Of a stretch of 44,977 nt of DNA, positions 17,583 to 26,602 are shown one piece after another. A program made the translations under genes and the position numbers. The stretch comes from Aldersonia kunmingensis (lineage in GTDB: Bacteria > Actinomycetota > Actinomycetes > Mycobacteriales > Mycobacteriaceae), in the NCBI RefSeq assembly GCF_001646865.1, contig NZ_LRRB01000250.1, forward strand, positions 1 through 44,977, in the 5' to 3' direction. Position 1 is the first letter of the stretch. Each line of letters opens with the position of its first letter. The notes under the pieces were generated by a model. It did no database searches and was not told the DNA's origin. It worked only from the letters and a program-made list of their open reading frames with translations.

Positions 17583-17894
17583 TTGGCCATCGAACTGCCT
17601 CCCATCCTGAGCAATATCGTCGGCTGGTTGCGCGCTGGATACCCGCAGGGCGTGCCGGAAGCCGACTACATCCCGCTGCTCGCGATCCTCACCCGTCGGC
17701 TGTCCGACGAGGAAGTGCAGCAGATCACCGGGCGGCTCGTCGATATCGGTGTGCTGCCCGTCGAGAAGACCGACATCGGCGTAATGATCACCAAGGTCAC
17801 CGACGAGATGCCGCTCGAGACCGATGTCCAGCGCGTGCGCAATCGCCTCGAATCCGGCGGTTGGCCGACCATCGGCATCAACGAGCCCAGTTGA
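17583..17894 (+). CDS. DUF3349 protein, second of a tandem pair
   Basis: A 103-residue protein, IELPPILSNIVGWLRAGYPQGVPEADY..., ending in ETDVQRVRNRLESGGWPTIG. It aligns with the preceding protein along its whole length (WLR-GYP-GVP--DY--LLA-L, then DV-RV--RL--GGW), so the two arose by tandem duplication. TTG 17583 is chosen because AGGAGG ends 10 bases upstream. GTG 17574, overlapping the previous stop, is possible but too close to that RBS. Confidence 0.82.
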   Translation: MAIELPPILSNIVGWLRAGYPQGVPEADYIPLLAILTRRLSDEEVQQITGRLVDIGVLPVEKTDIGVMITKVTDEMPLETDVQRVRNRLESGGWPTIGINEPS

Positions 17895-17907
17895 GACGAC
17901 GGCCGGC

Positions 17908-19068
17908 GTGACCGCTCTCCTGCGCGCGCTTCCGATTCCGTCCGGACAGCGCGTCCTCGACCTGCTGCCCACACTGCGCGATGTGCTGGACGGCACCGGT
18001 CCCGCCGTGCTCCCGGTGCCGGCGGACGATCCGCGCGAGACCGAGCGACTCGCCTCCGCATTGCGCCCCGGCGAGCCGATCGATGACGAAATCGCTGTCG
18101 TAGTCGCGACTTCGGGCACGACTGGCGTTCCGAAGGGCGCGCAGCTGAGTGCTGCCGCGCTGCGGGCCAGTGGTTCCGCGACACACAGCTTCCTCGGTGG
18201 ACCAGGAGGCTGGCTGCTCGCCCTTCCCGCCCACCACATCGCCGGTTTGCAGGTGCTGCTGCGGTCCGTGCTCGCAGGCACCGAACCCGTTGTGCTCGAC
18301 GTCTCCGGCGGGTTCGACCCCGCCGATCTCGTGCCTGGCATCGAGCGCATGACCGGGCCGCGTCGCTACACCTCCCTGGTGCCGACCCAGTTGGTGAAGG
18401 CCCTCGACGATCCCGCCGCCACCGCTGCGCTGGCTGACCTCGACGCGGTCTTGCTGGGCGGCGCCGCTACGCCGGTGCCGTTGCGCGAGCGGGCGGAGGC
18501 TGCCGGAATCACGATTGTGCGGACCTATGGCATGAGCGAGACGTGTGGCGGCTGCGTCTACAACGGGATCCCACTCGACGGGGTTCGGGTGCGCATCGCC
18601 GAGGACGGGCGGGTGCTGCTCGGCGGCACCGTCCTCGCCACCAGCTATCGCGGACTGCCGGACCACCCGGCATTCGCCCAGCCCGGCTGGTTCCGCACCG
18701 ACGACGCGGGCGCAGTGCAGGACGGGGTCCTCAGCGTGCTTGGCCGCCTCGACGAGGCGATTTCCACCGGCGGGCTGACCGTGGTGCCGCAAGTCGTGGA
18801 GGCCGTCCTCACCACCCATCCCGGCGTGCGTGAATGCGCGATCGTGGGCCTGCCCGATGCCCGACTCGGCGAGCGGGTGGTCGCGGCGGTAGTCCCTACC
18901 GGCACCCCACCCACCCTCGATGAGCTGCGCAAACACGTCACAGACCAGCTGGACCCGACGGCCGCACCGCGGGAACTCCAACTGCTCGACGCGCTGCCGC
19001 TGCGCGGGCCGGGCAAGGTAGATCGGGTGGCCTTGCGAGCTGCGCTTGCAGCGCACGACGGCAACTGA
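17908..19068 (+). CDS. menE: o-Succinylbenzoyl-CoA ligase
   Basis: An ANL-superfamily enzyme that activates o-succinylbenzoate with ATP and CoA. Length is 386 residues, the short form typical of actinobacterial MenE. The AMP-binding core has the P-loop VVVATSGTTGVPKGAQLS, then AYALPAHH-equivalent LALPAHHIAGLQVLL, ARTYGMSET-equivalent IVRTYGMSETCGGCVYNG and GWFRTDDAGAV. The C-terminal lid shows LGRLDEAISTGG and the acylation Lys in GPGKVDRVAL. GTG 17908 begins 14 bp after the DUF3349 gene; starts further upstream would overlap that gene. It is likely part of one operon from pitA onwards. Confidence 0.94.
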   Translation: MTALLRALPIPSGQRVLDLLPTLRDVLDGTGPAVLPVPADDPRETERLASALRPGEPIDDEIAVVVATSGTTGVPKGAQLSAAALRASGSATHSFLGGPGGWLLALPAHHIAGLQVLLRSVLAGTEPVVLDVSGGFDPADLVPGIERMTGPRRYTSLVPTQLVKALDDPAATAALADLDAVLLGGAATPVPLRERAEAAGITIVRTYGMSETCGGCVYNGIPLDGVRVRIAEDGRVLLGGTVLATSYRGLPDHPAFAQPGWFRTDDAGAVQDGVLSVLGRLDEAISTGGLTVVPQVVEAVLTTHPGVRECAIVGLPDARLGERVVAAVVPTGTPPTLDELRKHVTDQLDPTAAPRELQLLDALPLRGPGKVDRVALRAALAAHDGN

Positions 19069-19126
19069 AGCCCGGCGCAAGCGCGACGCAAGGGCCGTGC
19101 AAGACGGGGCATGCACTGTAGGTGTC

Positions 19127-20110
19127 ATGACCAATCCAGCAATGCATCCGGCCGTCGAGGCCGACAGCCTGGTGAAGACCTTCGGGGAGCAGCGCGCGGT
19201 CGACGGAGTCAGCCTCACCGTGCCCACCGGGTCGGTGTACGGCGTGCTCGGCCCCAACGGCGCCGGCAAGACGACGACCATCCGCATGCTCGCCACCCTG
19301 CTTCGCCCGGACGCGGGCAGCGCACGAATCTTCGGCTACGACGTGGTGCGCGAGCCCACCGCCGTGCGCTCACTCGTCGGCGTCACCGGGCAGTACGCCT
19401 CCGTCGACGAAGACATGACCGCGACCGAGAACCTCGTGATCTTCTCCCGGCTGCTCGGCCTCAGCCGAACCGACGCCAAGCGCAAGTCCAACGAACTGCT
19501 CGAGGAATTCGACCTCGTCGAGGCAGCGAACAAGCCGCTGAAGAACTTCTCCGGCGGTATGCGTCGCCGGCTCGACCTCGCCGCGAGCCTGATCGCCGCA
19601 CCCCCGCTGCTGTTCCTCGATGAGCCGACCACCGGCCTCGACCCGCGCACCCGCGCCCAGATGTGGGAGACGATCCGCCGCCTGGTGCGCGAGGGTTCGA
19701 CCGTGCTGCTCACCACCCAGTACCTCGACGAGGCCGATCAGCTCGCCGACCGGATCGCGGTGATCGACCGCGGCCGCGTCATCGCCGATGGCACCGCCGA
19801 CGAACTCAAAGCGTCCGTTGGTGTTTCGACGCTGCAGCTAACCCTCGTGGACCGGACTCAGACCGAAGCGGCTCGTCAGGTGATCGCCACCCAGCTCGGC
19901 ACCGAGGTCGCCATCACGCCCGAGGCCGGCCGGCTGTCCGCGCCGATGAGCAATACGAGCATCACACCCGAGATCCTGATCCGGCTGCGCGACAACGATA
20001 TTGCCGTCGACGAGATCACCGTGTCCAAGCCGAGCCTGGACGAGGTCTTCCTCACCCTTACCGGACACAGCGCCGAGGACGATGCCGAAACCGAACGGAG
20101 CGTCGCATGA
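19127..20110 (+). CDS. ABC transporter ATP-binding protein, DrrA type
   Basis: A 327-residue ATPase with Walker A GPNGAGKTTT, Q-loop VGVTGQYASVDEDMT, signature FSGGMRRRLDLAAS, Walker B LLFLDEPTTGLDPR and the switch His replaced by Gln in LLTTQYLDEADQLADR. The C-terminal 90 residues (LQLTLVDRTQTEAARQ... and KPSLDEVFLTLTGH) are the extension found in daunorubicin-resistance DrrA-like pumps. It drives export of a lipid or drug-like molecule with the permease encoded next. The stop overlaps the permease ATG. Confidence 0.92.
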   Translation: MTNPAMHPAVEADSLVKTFGEQRAVDGVSLTVPTGSVYGVLGPNGAGKTTTIRMLATLLRPDAGSARIFGYDVVREPTAVRSLVGVTGQYASVDEDMTATENLVIFSRLLGLSRTDAKRKSNELLEEFDLVEAANKPLKNFSGGMRRRLDLAASLIAAPPLLFLDEPTTGLDPRTRAQMWETIRRLVREGSTVLLTTQYLDEADQLADRIAVIDRGRVIADGTADELKASVGVSTLQLTLVDRTQTEAARQVIATQLGTEVAITPEAGRLSAPMSNTSITPEILIRLRDNDIAVDEITVSKPSLDEVFLTLTGHSAEDDAETERSVA

Positions 20111-20940
20111 CAACTACAACCCTGACCACTCCCGCGCCCGTCGAGGCGCCCGCCCGGCCGGTCGCGACGAAGCGCATCAGCCTGCGCCAGTCGGTGGAGC
20201 ACTCCTTCACGATGGCTTACCGCGGCATTCTCAAGATCAAGCACAACCCGGAACAGCTGTTCGACGTTACTCTGCAGCCGATCCTGTTCACGCTGATGTT
20301 CACCTACATTTTCGGCGGCGCGATCTCCGGCGACGTGCACAGCTACCTGCCGGTCATCATCCCCGGCATCCTCGTCCAGACGGTGATCATCACCTCTGTG
20401 GTCACCGGAACGCAGCTGCGCGAAGACATGGACAAGGGCGTCTTCGACCGGTTCAAGTCGTTACCGATCGCGCGGATCGCACCGCTGTCCGGTGCGCTGA
20501 CCGCCGACATGGTCCGCTACGGCATTGCCACCGTGCTGACTTTCGTCATGGGCTTCATCATGGGTTACCGCCCCGACGGCGGCATCGTCGGCGTCGTCGC
20601 GGCCGGCCTGCTCGTCATCGGTTGCTCGTTCGCGACCAGCTGGATCTTCGCGCTGATGGGCGTGCTCATGAGCAAGGCTTCTGCGGTGCAGGGCGTTTCG
20701 ATGCTGATCCTGTTCCCGCTGACCTTCATGTCGAGCGCGTTCGTGCCGGTCGAGACGATGCCCGGCTGGATGCAGGCGTTCGTCAACGTCAACCCGATCA
20801 GCCACCTGGTGTACGCGGTGCGTGACCTGGCAAACGACGGTCACATCGGCGCGCACTTCGGCTGGTCGATCCTTGGTGCCGGGATCATCATCGCGATCTT
20901 CGCGCCGCTGACCGTGCGGATGTACATGCGCAAGGCCTGA
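20107..20940 (+). CDS. ABC-2 type permease, DrrB family
   Basis: A 277-residue membrane protein with a cytoplasmic N-terminus and six predicted helices. Family features include NPEQLFDVTLQPILFTLMF, FGGAISGDVHSYLPVIIPGILVQT, an amphipathic segment LREDMDKGVFDRFKSLPIAR and FMSSAFVPVETMPGWMQ. It forms the membrane half of the exporter with the upstream ATPase; ATGA overlap (20107-20110) indicates coupled translation. A strong terminator hairpin follows. The substrate is unknown. Confidence 0.92.
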   Translation: MTTTTLTTPAPVEAPARPVATKRISLRQSVEHSFTMAYRGILKIKHNPEQLFDVTLQPILFTLMFTYIFGGAISGDVHSYLPVIIPGILVQTVIITSVVTGTQLREDMDKGVFDRFKSLPIARIAPLSGALTADMVRYGIATVLTFVMGFIMGYRPDGGIVGVVAAGLLVIGCSFATSWIFALMGVLMSKASAVQGVSMLILFPLTFMSSAFVPVETMPGWMQAFVNVNPISHLVYAVRDLANDGHIGAHFGWSILGAGIIIAIFAPLTVRMYMRKA

Positions 20941-20955
20941 CCGCCTGATCTACGG

Positions 20956-20988
20956 ATGCCCGGCGAGCCCCAAGGGTTCGCCGGGCAT
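20956..20988 (+). terminator. Terminator hairpin after the ABC exporter
   Basis: ATGCCCGGCGA (20956-20966) pairs perfectly with TCGCCGGGCAT (20978-20988), and the inner GCCC/GGGT can extend the stem. It starts 16 bp after the permease stop and is followed by TTCTCG. It probably ends the pitA-to-permease transcription unit. Confidence 0.82.
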
Positions 20989-21012
20989 TCTCGCGTTCCA
21001 TGCCTCAAGAGT

Positions 21013-21065
21013 GCAAAACTTCGTCCCGGGCGCAAAACTTCGCCCCACGAACACAATTCGCCCCC
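21013..21065. repeat. Three imperfect 19-bp tandem repeats
   Basis: GCAAAACTTCGTCCC (21013-21027) and GCAAAACTTCGCCCC (21032-21046) recur with 19-bp period. A decayed third unit, ACACAATTCGCCCCC, follows at about 21052. They lie between the exporter terminator and the 3' end of the large leftward regulator gene. The role is unknown; they could be a remnant or a protein-binding array. Confidence 0.55.
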
Positions 21066-21087
21066 GTTTGGCCCCGGCGACGGCGCC

Positions 21088-24000
21088 TCAGCGGAGCAGG
21101 TCGATGATCTCGTCCGCCGCGCGGCGGCGCGGCACTCCGGTCGCGGCCTGCAGCGCCGCGTTCACCGTCTCGTCCCCGAGCGATTCCCGAGCCAAGTCGA
21201 GGTACTTCGCGATCGACATCGACGGAAGGTCCTGCCGTGCCCGCGCATTCGCGGCAAGGGCGACCATTCGCAGCCCGCTCTCGGCGTCGATACCGGTCGC
21301 GATCCGGTAGCTTCCGATGGCCGCGCCGAGCGCTCCAATCTGCGGCAGGTCGGGGTATTTCGGCATCCAATCCAGGGCGAGCGCGGTGAGGTCGGCGACC
21401 GTCGTGCGGACCTTGTCCGCCTGGCCATGGCGTACATGCGCTCCGATCACCGCGCTCGCGTGCATCGTGACCGACGGCCCTGGGTTGGGCTGCATGGCAG
21501 CCGGCCAGCCGACAATCGCGAGCGCATTGCGGTACCCCGCAAGCCCGCGCTCGATGTTTCCGTCGGCGAGGTCGGCCTCGGCCAGGGTTGCCTGCACGCT
21601 CGCGAGCCGTTGGTTCGCTTCCCCGGTGACGGAAATACCGGAGCCGATGAGCCCGTCAGCGGCGCTGACGAATTCGGCAAGGTCGCGCCGGGCCTCTGCG
21701 ACGCGACCCGACCCGATTAGCGACGCATTCAGGTACGCCCGGATCTCAACTCGTTCCTCGTGCGCGTGCAGGATCGCCGCGGAATCCGCCGCCCGCCGGT
21801 AGTACTCGACCGATTCCGCGTACTGCGCAGACTGCCCGTACAGGCTGCCGAGGTGCTGGCTCGCCATCGTGGTGGTCCACACGTCGTTGCCCTGTTCGGC
21901 AAGCACCAACGCGGCCAGCGCATCCCGGCGCGACAGGTAGGCGCCGCCGAAATTCTCGGCGAAGTTCGCCCGCGCGATGAGCGCCGCGATTCGGGTCGTT
22001 CGGTCCCCGGAGCGCACCTCCTCGGCGAGCAACCGGGCAGTGCCGAAGCCGTTCGGCGGCAGACACATCAACCGGCCGACAAAAAGCATCGCGCTGGAAA
22101 TATCGGCACGCTCGCGCAACAGGCGCCGAATTCGGCTGCGCGCCAGTGCCGTTCCCCGAGTCCCGCGCCCGATGGCCATATGCAGACCGGCAAGCAGGTA
22201 GGCGAGGGTCAACAGGTCGCCCGGAATCTCGTCCCAATCCGCACCGCTTGGGTCTACGGCAAGCACCCGGATGGACCAGTTGTACACCTCGGAGTGCGCA
22301 CCACGCATCGCCCACAGCGTGCCGAGTACCGGGAAAACGTGGTACGCCGTGCGCGCATCGCCCGTGGTAATTGCATTGCGCAGCACAGCAATTAGATTGT
22401 CGTGCTCGGCTTCGAGGAGATTCATGGCGCGAATCTGGTCGTCGATGACGAGGGTGGCCACCTCGGCCGCGCATGCGCATGCCCATTGCGCCATCCGCCG
22501 GGCCACCTCGTCGGCCTCGCCGTCCGGATCGGCTTCGAGGAGGTCGTCGCCGAACTCGCGCACGGTCTCGAGCATGTGATAGCGCAGCCCAGCGATTTCG
22601 GTCTCGTCGACGCCGAGCAGCGATTGATTCACGAGTCCGTCGAGGGCCGTTGCAATATCGTCGACCGCTCCCCATTCCGCCACCACCGCAGCGGATTCCA
22701 ACGAGAAACCGGCCGGGAATCTGCACAGTCGACGCAGTGCGGCCTGTTGCGGCGGATCGAGCAGCCGCCAACTCCACTCGATCACTGCGCGCAGCGTGCG
22801 GTGCCGATCCGGCGAACTGCGATCGGCGCTGCGCAACAACACGAATCGATCGACGAGCCTGTTGTTGATCTCCTCGACCGACATGGCGCGCACCCGGGCG
22901 GCGGCAAGCTCGATGGCCAGCGGCAGACCGTCGAGAGTGCGGCACAGTCGGGCCACCTCGACCGGGTCGAGGCGTGCCGAGGGCCGCACCGCCAGCGCTC
23001 GTGCACGGAAGAGCTCGGTGGCCGGCGAACCCGCCTCATCGACCTCGAGCGGCGGCAACGGATACACGGTCTCGGCCGAAATCATCAGTGGCGAACGGCT
23101 TGTCGTCAGGACCGAGAGCGTCCCCGTCGCGGCGACCAGATCGGCGACCACCGTAGCGACCGCGTCCACCACTTGTTCGCAGTTGTCCAGGATCAGCAGC
23201 GTCGGGCGCAGCGACAGCGCGATCTTGAGCCGTTCGTAAGCGGTATGCAACTGCGCACGGACACGGGCGCCGGGCTGCAATTCGGTCTCGCTCAGCCCCA
23301 GTACCGAGCAGATCGACGCCACAACATCGTCACCGCTGCGCACCGAGGCAAGCTCAACCAGAACAACGTGGCGCTGATCGGACAGCCGCAGCCCGATTTC
23401 GTTGGCCACCCTGGTCTTTCCGGTGCCGCCGGGTCCCAGGATTGTCGTCACCCGCGCCCGGTCCACCGACACCTCTATGGCCGCAAGGTCGGCATCGCGC
23501 CCGAGCAATACGTTCGGTGCCGCGCGCAGCCCGATCGCCGCGGGCGGGCGCTCAATCGGTCGAGTCTCGGTCTCGCCCCGCAGGATTCGCGTGTTGAGTT
23601 CCACCAGCGCTGCGCCCGGATCGGTGCCGAGCTGATCGGCGAGCCGTTCGCGCAGCGCGGCGAAAACATCGAGCGCTTCGTTGCCGCGGCCGAGTTCGGC
23701 AAGTACGCGCATCAGGTCGAGGTGGGCCGGTTCGTCGAGCGGGCTGCGATCCGACCGCACGCGCACGAGTGGCAGCGCAGCGTCGAAGTCGCCGATCGTC
23801 GTGAGCGCGTCGATCTGCAGATCCGCCAGCGCCTCGAAGCACGCCTGAGCTTGGCGGGATAGGTCGCGCGCGGGTTCGCCATCGGGAAGGTCGGCACCTG
23901 GTTCGCCGCGCCATAGCGTCCGGGCACGCGCCACGGCCGCGAGACAACCTCGCGAATCCCCCGACTCGGTTGCGCGCCGCGCATCGCGGGCGAGGCTTCG

Positions 24001-24354
24001 CGCGAGCGTCAGATCGACCTCGCCCTCACCGAGGGCCAGCCGGTAACCGGCCGGGCCGGCTTCCAGCGCACCCTCGGGCAGCGCGGCCCGCAGCCGTGAC
24101 ACCTGCGTGTGCAGTGCGTTCATCGGCGAACGCGGCGGCGAGTCACCCCACACGTCGTCGATCAATCCCTGTGCGCTGCGGCTCTGTCCGGGCCGGCAGG
24201 CGAGCGCAGCAATCAGGCTGCGGGCCCGCGCACCCGGAAGCGGCACAAGCTCGCCATTGCGGCGCGTGCACACCTCACCGAGCAGAGCCACCACAACCGG
24301 TGCGTTCACGGACTCCGCCAGGTCGCTTCCCGCCGCGGCTGACTGTATGGACAC
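21088..24354 (-). CDS. Large SARP/AfsR-type transcriptional regulator (wHTH-BTAD-NB-ARC-TPR)
   Basis: About 1088 residues from GTG 24354, which has CGGAG 4 bases upstream; the reading frame extends to 24489 but that would run into the divergent menA promoter. The N-terminal winged-helix DNA-binding domain ([41 protein letters not shown]) is followed by a bacterial transcriptional activation domain (about 110-250). Next is a P-loop ATPase module (GPGGTGKT near 306, TLLILDNCE near 386, TTSRSPL) and a long TPR-like helical C-terminus. Such regulators couple nucleotide binding to control of secondary metabolism or local genes. Neighbours are menA (divergent) and an exporter (convergent), but the target is unknown. 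Confidence 0.9.
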   Translation of the reverse strand: MSIQSAAAGSDLAESVNAPVVVALLGEVCTRRNGELVPLPGARARSLIAALACRPGQSRSAQGLIDDVWGDSPPRSPMNALHTQVSRLRAALPEGALEAGPAGYRLALGEGEVDLTLARSLARDARRATESGDSRGCLAAVARARTLWRGEPGADLPDGEPARDLSRQAQACFEALADLQIDALTTIGDFDAALPLVRVRSDRSPLDEPAHLDLMRVLAELGRGNEALDVFAALRERLADQLGTDPGAALVELNTRILRGETETRPIERPPAAIGLRAAPNVLLGRDADLAAIEVSVDRARVTTILGPGGTGKTRVANEIGLRLSDQRHVVLVELASVRSGDDVVASICSVLGLSETELQPGARVRAQLHTAYERLKIALSLRPTLLILDNCEQVVDAVATVVADLVAATGTLSVLTTSRSPLMISAETVYPLPPLEVDEAGSPATELFRARALAVRPSARLDPVEVARLCRTLDGLPLAIELAAARVRAMSVEEINNRLVDRFVLLRSADRSSPDRHRTLRAVIEWSWRLLDPPQQAALRRLCRFPAGFSLESAAVVAEWGAVDDIATALDGLVNQSLLGVDETEIAGLRYHMLETVREFGDDLLEADPDGEADEVARRMAQWACACAAEVATLVIDDQIRAMNLLEAEHDNLIAVLRNAITTGDARTAYHVFPVLGTLWAMRGAHSEVYNWSIRVLAVDPSGADWDEIPGDLLTLAYLLAGLHMAIGRGTRGTALARSRIRRLLRERADISSAMLFVGRLMCLPPNGFGTARLLAEEVRSGDRTTRIAALIARANFAENFGGAYLSRRDALAALVLAEQGNDVWTTTMASQHLGSLYGQSAQYAESVEYYRRAADSAAILHAHEERVEIRAYLNASLIGSGRVAEARRDLAEFVSAADGLIGSGISVTGEANQRLASVQATLAEADLADGNIERGLAGYRNALAIVGWPAAMQPNPGPSVTMHASAVIGAHVRHGQADKVRTTVADLTALALDWMPKYPDLPQIGALGAAIGSYRIATGIDAESGLRMVALAANARARQDLPSMSIAKYLDLARESLGDETVNAALQAATGVPRRRAADEIIDLLR

Positions 24355-24414
24355 GATGCTCCGAATCGTATTCGCGGGCCGGGCGATGCTGCCACCCGCC
24401 GCGTCGAGGTGTCC

Positions 24415-24437
24415 GATATGTCGCAACATATGCGGGC
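24415..24437. promoter_or_regulatory. Imperfect dyad in the regulator/menA divergent promoter region
   Basis: CCGATATG-TCGCAA-CATATGCGG forms an imperfect inverted repeat (ATATG/CATAT) in the 152-bp gap between the SARP-like gene (start 24354) and menA (start 24507). It is a reasonable operator candidate for either gene, but the symmetry is short and SARP proteins usually prefer direct repeats. Confidence 0.3.
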
Positions 24438-24506
24438 GACCAGCGAGTTCCGGTCGCGCGCGATGCTCGCCCTGGGCATGGCCGGTCATCGTGGAAGGAT
24501 CGAGTC

Positions 24507-25376
24507 ATGGCATCTGTGGCCCAGTGGATCGAAGGCGCACGCCCGCGCACCCTGCCGAACGCGATCGCCCCGGTGTTCGCTGGAACCGGTGCGGCGGCGT
24601 CCATCGACGGCGCGGTGTGGTGGAAGGCGCTGCTGGCGCTCGTGGTGTCGTTGGCCCTCATCATCGGCGTCAATTACGCCAACGACTATTCCGACGGAAT
24701 TCGCGGCACCGACGACGACCGAATCGGTCCGCTGCGCCTTGTGGGCTCGCGGGTCGCGACGCCGACCGCCGTTCGCAATGCCGCGGTGGCCAGCCTGGCC
24801 ATCGCGGCGGTCGCGGGCCTGGTGCTCGCGGTGACGACGGCATGGTGGCTCGTCGCGATCGGCGCCGCGTGCATCGCCGGCGCCTGGTTCTATACCGGCG
24901 GGCAAAAGCCATACGGCTATAGCGGCTTCGGCGAAATCGCGGTGTTCGTCTTCTTCGGCCTGGTGGCTGTGCTCGGCACCCAGTACGTGCAGGCGGAAGA
25001 GGTGGACTGGGCCGGCCTGGTGTGCGCGGTCGCGGTCGGCAGCTTCTCCAGCGCGGTACTGGTGGCCAACAACCTGCGCGATATCCCGACCGACACCGTC
25101 TCGGGCAAGATCACGCTGGCCGTGCGATTCGGCGACGCACGCACCCGCGTTTTGCATCTCGCGTTGCTCGCGGTTCCGGTCGTCGCGACGCTGGTCCTCG
25201 TCGCGCGCTCGCCGTGGGCGCTGGTGGGCCTGCTCGCCGTGCCGCTGGCCGTGCGCGCGAATGCGCCGGTCCGGTCCGGCGGCCACGGGATGGAACTGAT
25301 TCCCGCACTTCGCGATACCGGTCTCGCGATGTTGGTGTGGTCCCTGGCAACGGGCATCGCGCTCGCGGTCGCCTGA
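24507..25376 (+). CDS. menA: 1,4-Dihydroxy-2-naphthoate polyprenyltransferase
   Basis: An integral-membrane UbiA-superfamily prenyltransferase that attaches the isoprenoid tail to DHNA, giving demethylmenaquinone. The 289 residues contain the first Asp-rich motif [17 protein letters not shown] and the second [20 protein letters not shown], both needed to bind Mg-diphosphate. About eight or nine hydrophobic helices are visible, with [12 protein letters not shown] at the N-terminus as in mycobacterial MenA. GGAAGGA lies 8-14 bases before ATG 24507. It is transcribed away from the SARP-like gene and ends 2 bp before the convergent holin-fold gene, leaving no room for a separate terminator. Confidence 0.96.
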   Translation: MASVAQWIEGARPRTLPNAIAPVFAGTGAAASIDGAVWWKALLALVVSLALIIGVNYANDYSDGIRGTDDDRIGPLRLVGSRVATPTAVRNAAVASLAIAAVAGLVLAVTTAWWLVAIGAACIAGAWFYTGGQKPYGYSGFGEIAVFVFFGLVAVLGTQYVQAEEVDWAGLVCAVAVGSFSSAVLVANNLRDIPTDTVSGKITLAVRFGDARTRVLHLALLAVPVVATLVLVARSPWALVGLLAVPLAVRANAPVRSGGHGMELIPALRDTGLAMLVWSLATGIALAVA

Positions 25377-25378
25377 GT

Positions 25379-25759
25379 TCAGTCCTTGTCGGGCACGAGC
25401 AGCCCGAGCGCGAAGTTCACGATCGAGATGATGATCCCGCCCCAAACGGCGGTCCAGAAGCCGTCGACGTGCAGCCCGTAGTCGGTGGTCTCGGTGATCC
25501 ACGACGTGAGCATCAGCATCAGTGCGTTGATGACGATCAGGAAGATCCCGAGGGTGAGAATCACCAGCGGCAGCGACAGCAACTTGACCAGCGGCTTCAC
25601 CAGCATGTTCACCACAGTGAACACCGCGGCAATACCAAGAGTGACCACGACATCCCAGGTGGTTCCCCGGCCGGAGCTCGAGATATCGATACCGGACACC
25701 CAGGATGCCGCCAGCCACAGCGCCACCGCGTTGATCAGCACGCGCGCAAGGAAAATCAT
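25379..25759 (-). CDS. Phage-holin-family (superfamily 4) membrane protein
   Basis: 126 residues with four hydrophobic segments: ARVLINAVALWLAASWV, VVTLGIAAVFTVVNMLV, LLSLPLVILTLGIFLIVINALML and WTAVWGGIIISIVNFALG. The pattern NMLVKPLVKLLSLPLVILTLG is typical of the PF04020 family. Despite the family name these are common chromosomal genes in actinobacteria, and no phage genes are near, so lysis is unlikely. The true role is unknown. ATG 25759 is used because longer starts would read into the next gene. Confidence 0.88.
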   Translation of the reverse strand: MIFLARVLINAVALWLAASWVSGIDISSSGRGTTWDVVVTLGIAAVFTVVNMLVKPLVKLLSLPLVILTLGIFLIVINALMLMLTSWITETTDYGLHVDGFWTAVWGGIIISIVNFALGLLVPDKD

Positions 25760-25793
25760 GCTGCGATGCTGGCACAGTTCGAATCCCGGCGCC

Positions 25794-26381
25794 TCAGGCG
25801 GCTCGATCGAGCAGGTCGAGCACCTTGGCTCGCAGATCCCCGATCGGTATGTGCGCCTCGACGAGTCCCCGCGCGACAGCGCTGGGTGCGCGCAGAATCC
25901 CGAGCAGTAGGTGCTCGGTGGCGATGCGGTCGTCCTTGCGCGCGATTGCTTCCCGCAGTGCGAGTTCGAGCGTCTTCTTCGCGCCCGGCGTGAACGGAAT
26001 GTGATTGCCGCGCAACCGCGCGAGGAATCCGCGCGGCTCGTCCGAGTCGGCCGTCGGTCGTTCCACCGCATCCTCACCAAAGGTCTCTGCGAGGCTGCGC
26101 CGGACGGCGTCGAGATCGATCCCGATCGAGCGCAGCGCCTCGGCGTCCTCCTCGCCGAACGGCTCCGAACCCGGCTGGTCGATGCCCGCGCTCAACGCAC
26201 TCGTCGCGGCATCGAGCGTCAGCCCGTGTTGTTCGAGCAAGATTGCGAGCGGATGGTCGGCGCTCGCAAGCACACCGAGCAGGATGTGTTCGACGTCGAT
26301 AACCGGACTGTTCAGGCCGCGCGCCTGATCCTGCGCGGCAATCACGGCGGCCCGGGCGTCCTTGCTGAACCGCTCGAACAT
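25794..26381 (-). CDS. Stand-alone Clp N-domain protein without ATPase (ClpC2-like)
   Basis: 195 residues consisting of two Clp_N repeats. The first is MFERFSKDARAAVIAAQDQA...VEHILLGVLASADHPLAILLE (1-75); the second is FTPGAKKTLELALREAIARKDDRIATEHLLLGILR (about 130-175). They are joined by an acidic linker (PFGEEDAEALRSIG). No AAA+ Walker motifs follow, so it cannot unfold proteins itself. ClpC N-domains bind adaptors, phospho-arginine substrates and cyclomarin-type antibiotics. ATPase-less mycobacterial ClpC2 is reported to sequester such compounds, which is the best model for this protein. GGAAGGA precedes the ATG, which overlaps the stop of the upstream HTH gene by one base (TGATG), so the two are translationally coupled. 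Confidence 0.9.
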   Translation of the reverse strand: MFERFSKDARAAVIAAQDQARGLNSPVIDVEHILLGVLASADHPLAILLEQHGLTLDAATSALSAGIDQPGSEPFGEEDAEALRSIGIDLDAVRRSLAETFGEDAVERPTADSDEPRGFLARLRGNHIPFTPGAKKTLELALREAIARKDDRIATEHLLLGILRAPSAVARGLVEAHIPIGDLRAKVLDLLDRAA

Positions 26382-26602
26382 CAGCGGATCCTTCCTCGTC
26401 GGTTGTGCTTCTGATGGACCGCCTGCCTGCTCACCTCGAGGGAGTCGGCGATCTGCTGCCACGACCAGCCCTGGGTGCGGGCGTTGTCCACCTGGATCGC
26501 CTCGAGCCGCTCGGCCAGCCGTCGCAGCGCGAGTACCGCGCGCAGACCCACCTTCGGGTCGGGGCTGCCGGCGGCGGCAGCGAGGTTCGTCGCTTCGGTC
26601 AT
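26381..26602 (-). CDS. Small HTH protein coupled to the Clp N-domain gene
   Basis: 73 residues. MTEATNLAAAAGSPDPKVGL leads into a helix (RAVLALRRLAERLEAIQVDN) and then a helix-turn-helix, GWSWQQIADSLEVSRQAVHQ, ending in KHNRRGRIR. The recognition helix and basic tail indicate DNA binding. ATG 26602 is chosen because a TTGACG-N17-TACATT promoter ends 6 bases before it, giving a leaderless mRNA. Starts further upstream (26659 or 26800) would translate through the promoter, the operators and the 55-bp repeat. It shares one base with the Clp-N gene start. The likely role is autoregulation of this two-gene operon, possibly together with the Clp-N protein. Confidence 0.85.
   Translation of the reverse strand: MTEATNLAAAAGSPDPKVGLRAVLALRRLAERLEAIQVDNARTQGWSWQQIADSLEVSRQAVHQKHNRRGRIR

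Noticed and set aside
25379-25759. Holin-family protein as evidence of a prophage.
   Set aside because: No other phage gene, integrase or attachment site is near, and this family is commonly chromosomal in actinobacteria.
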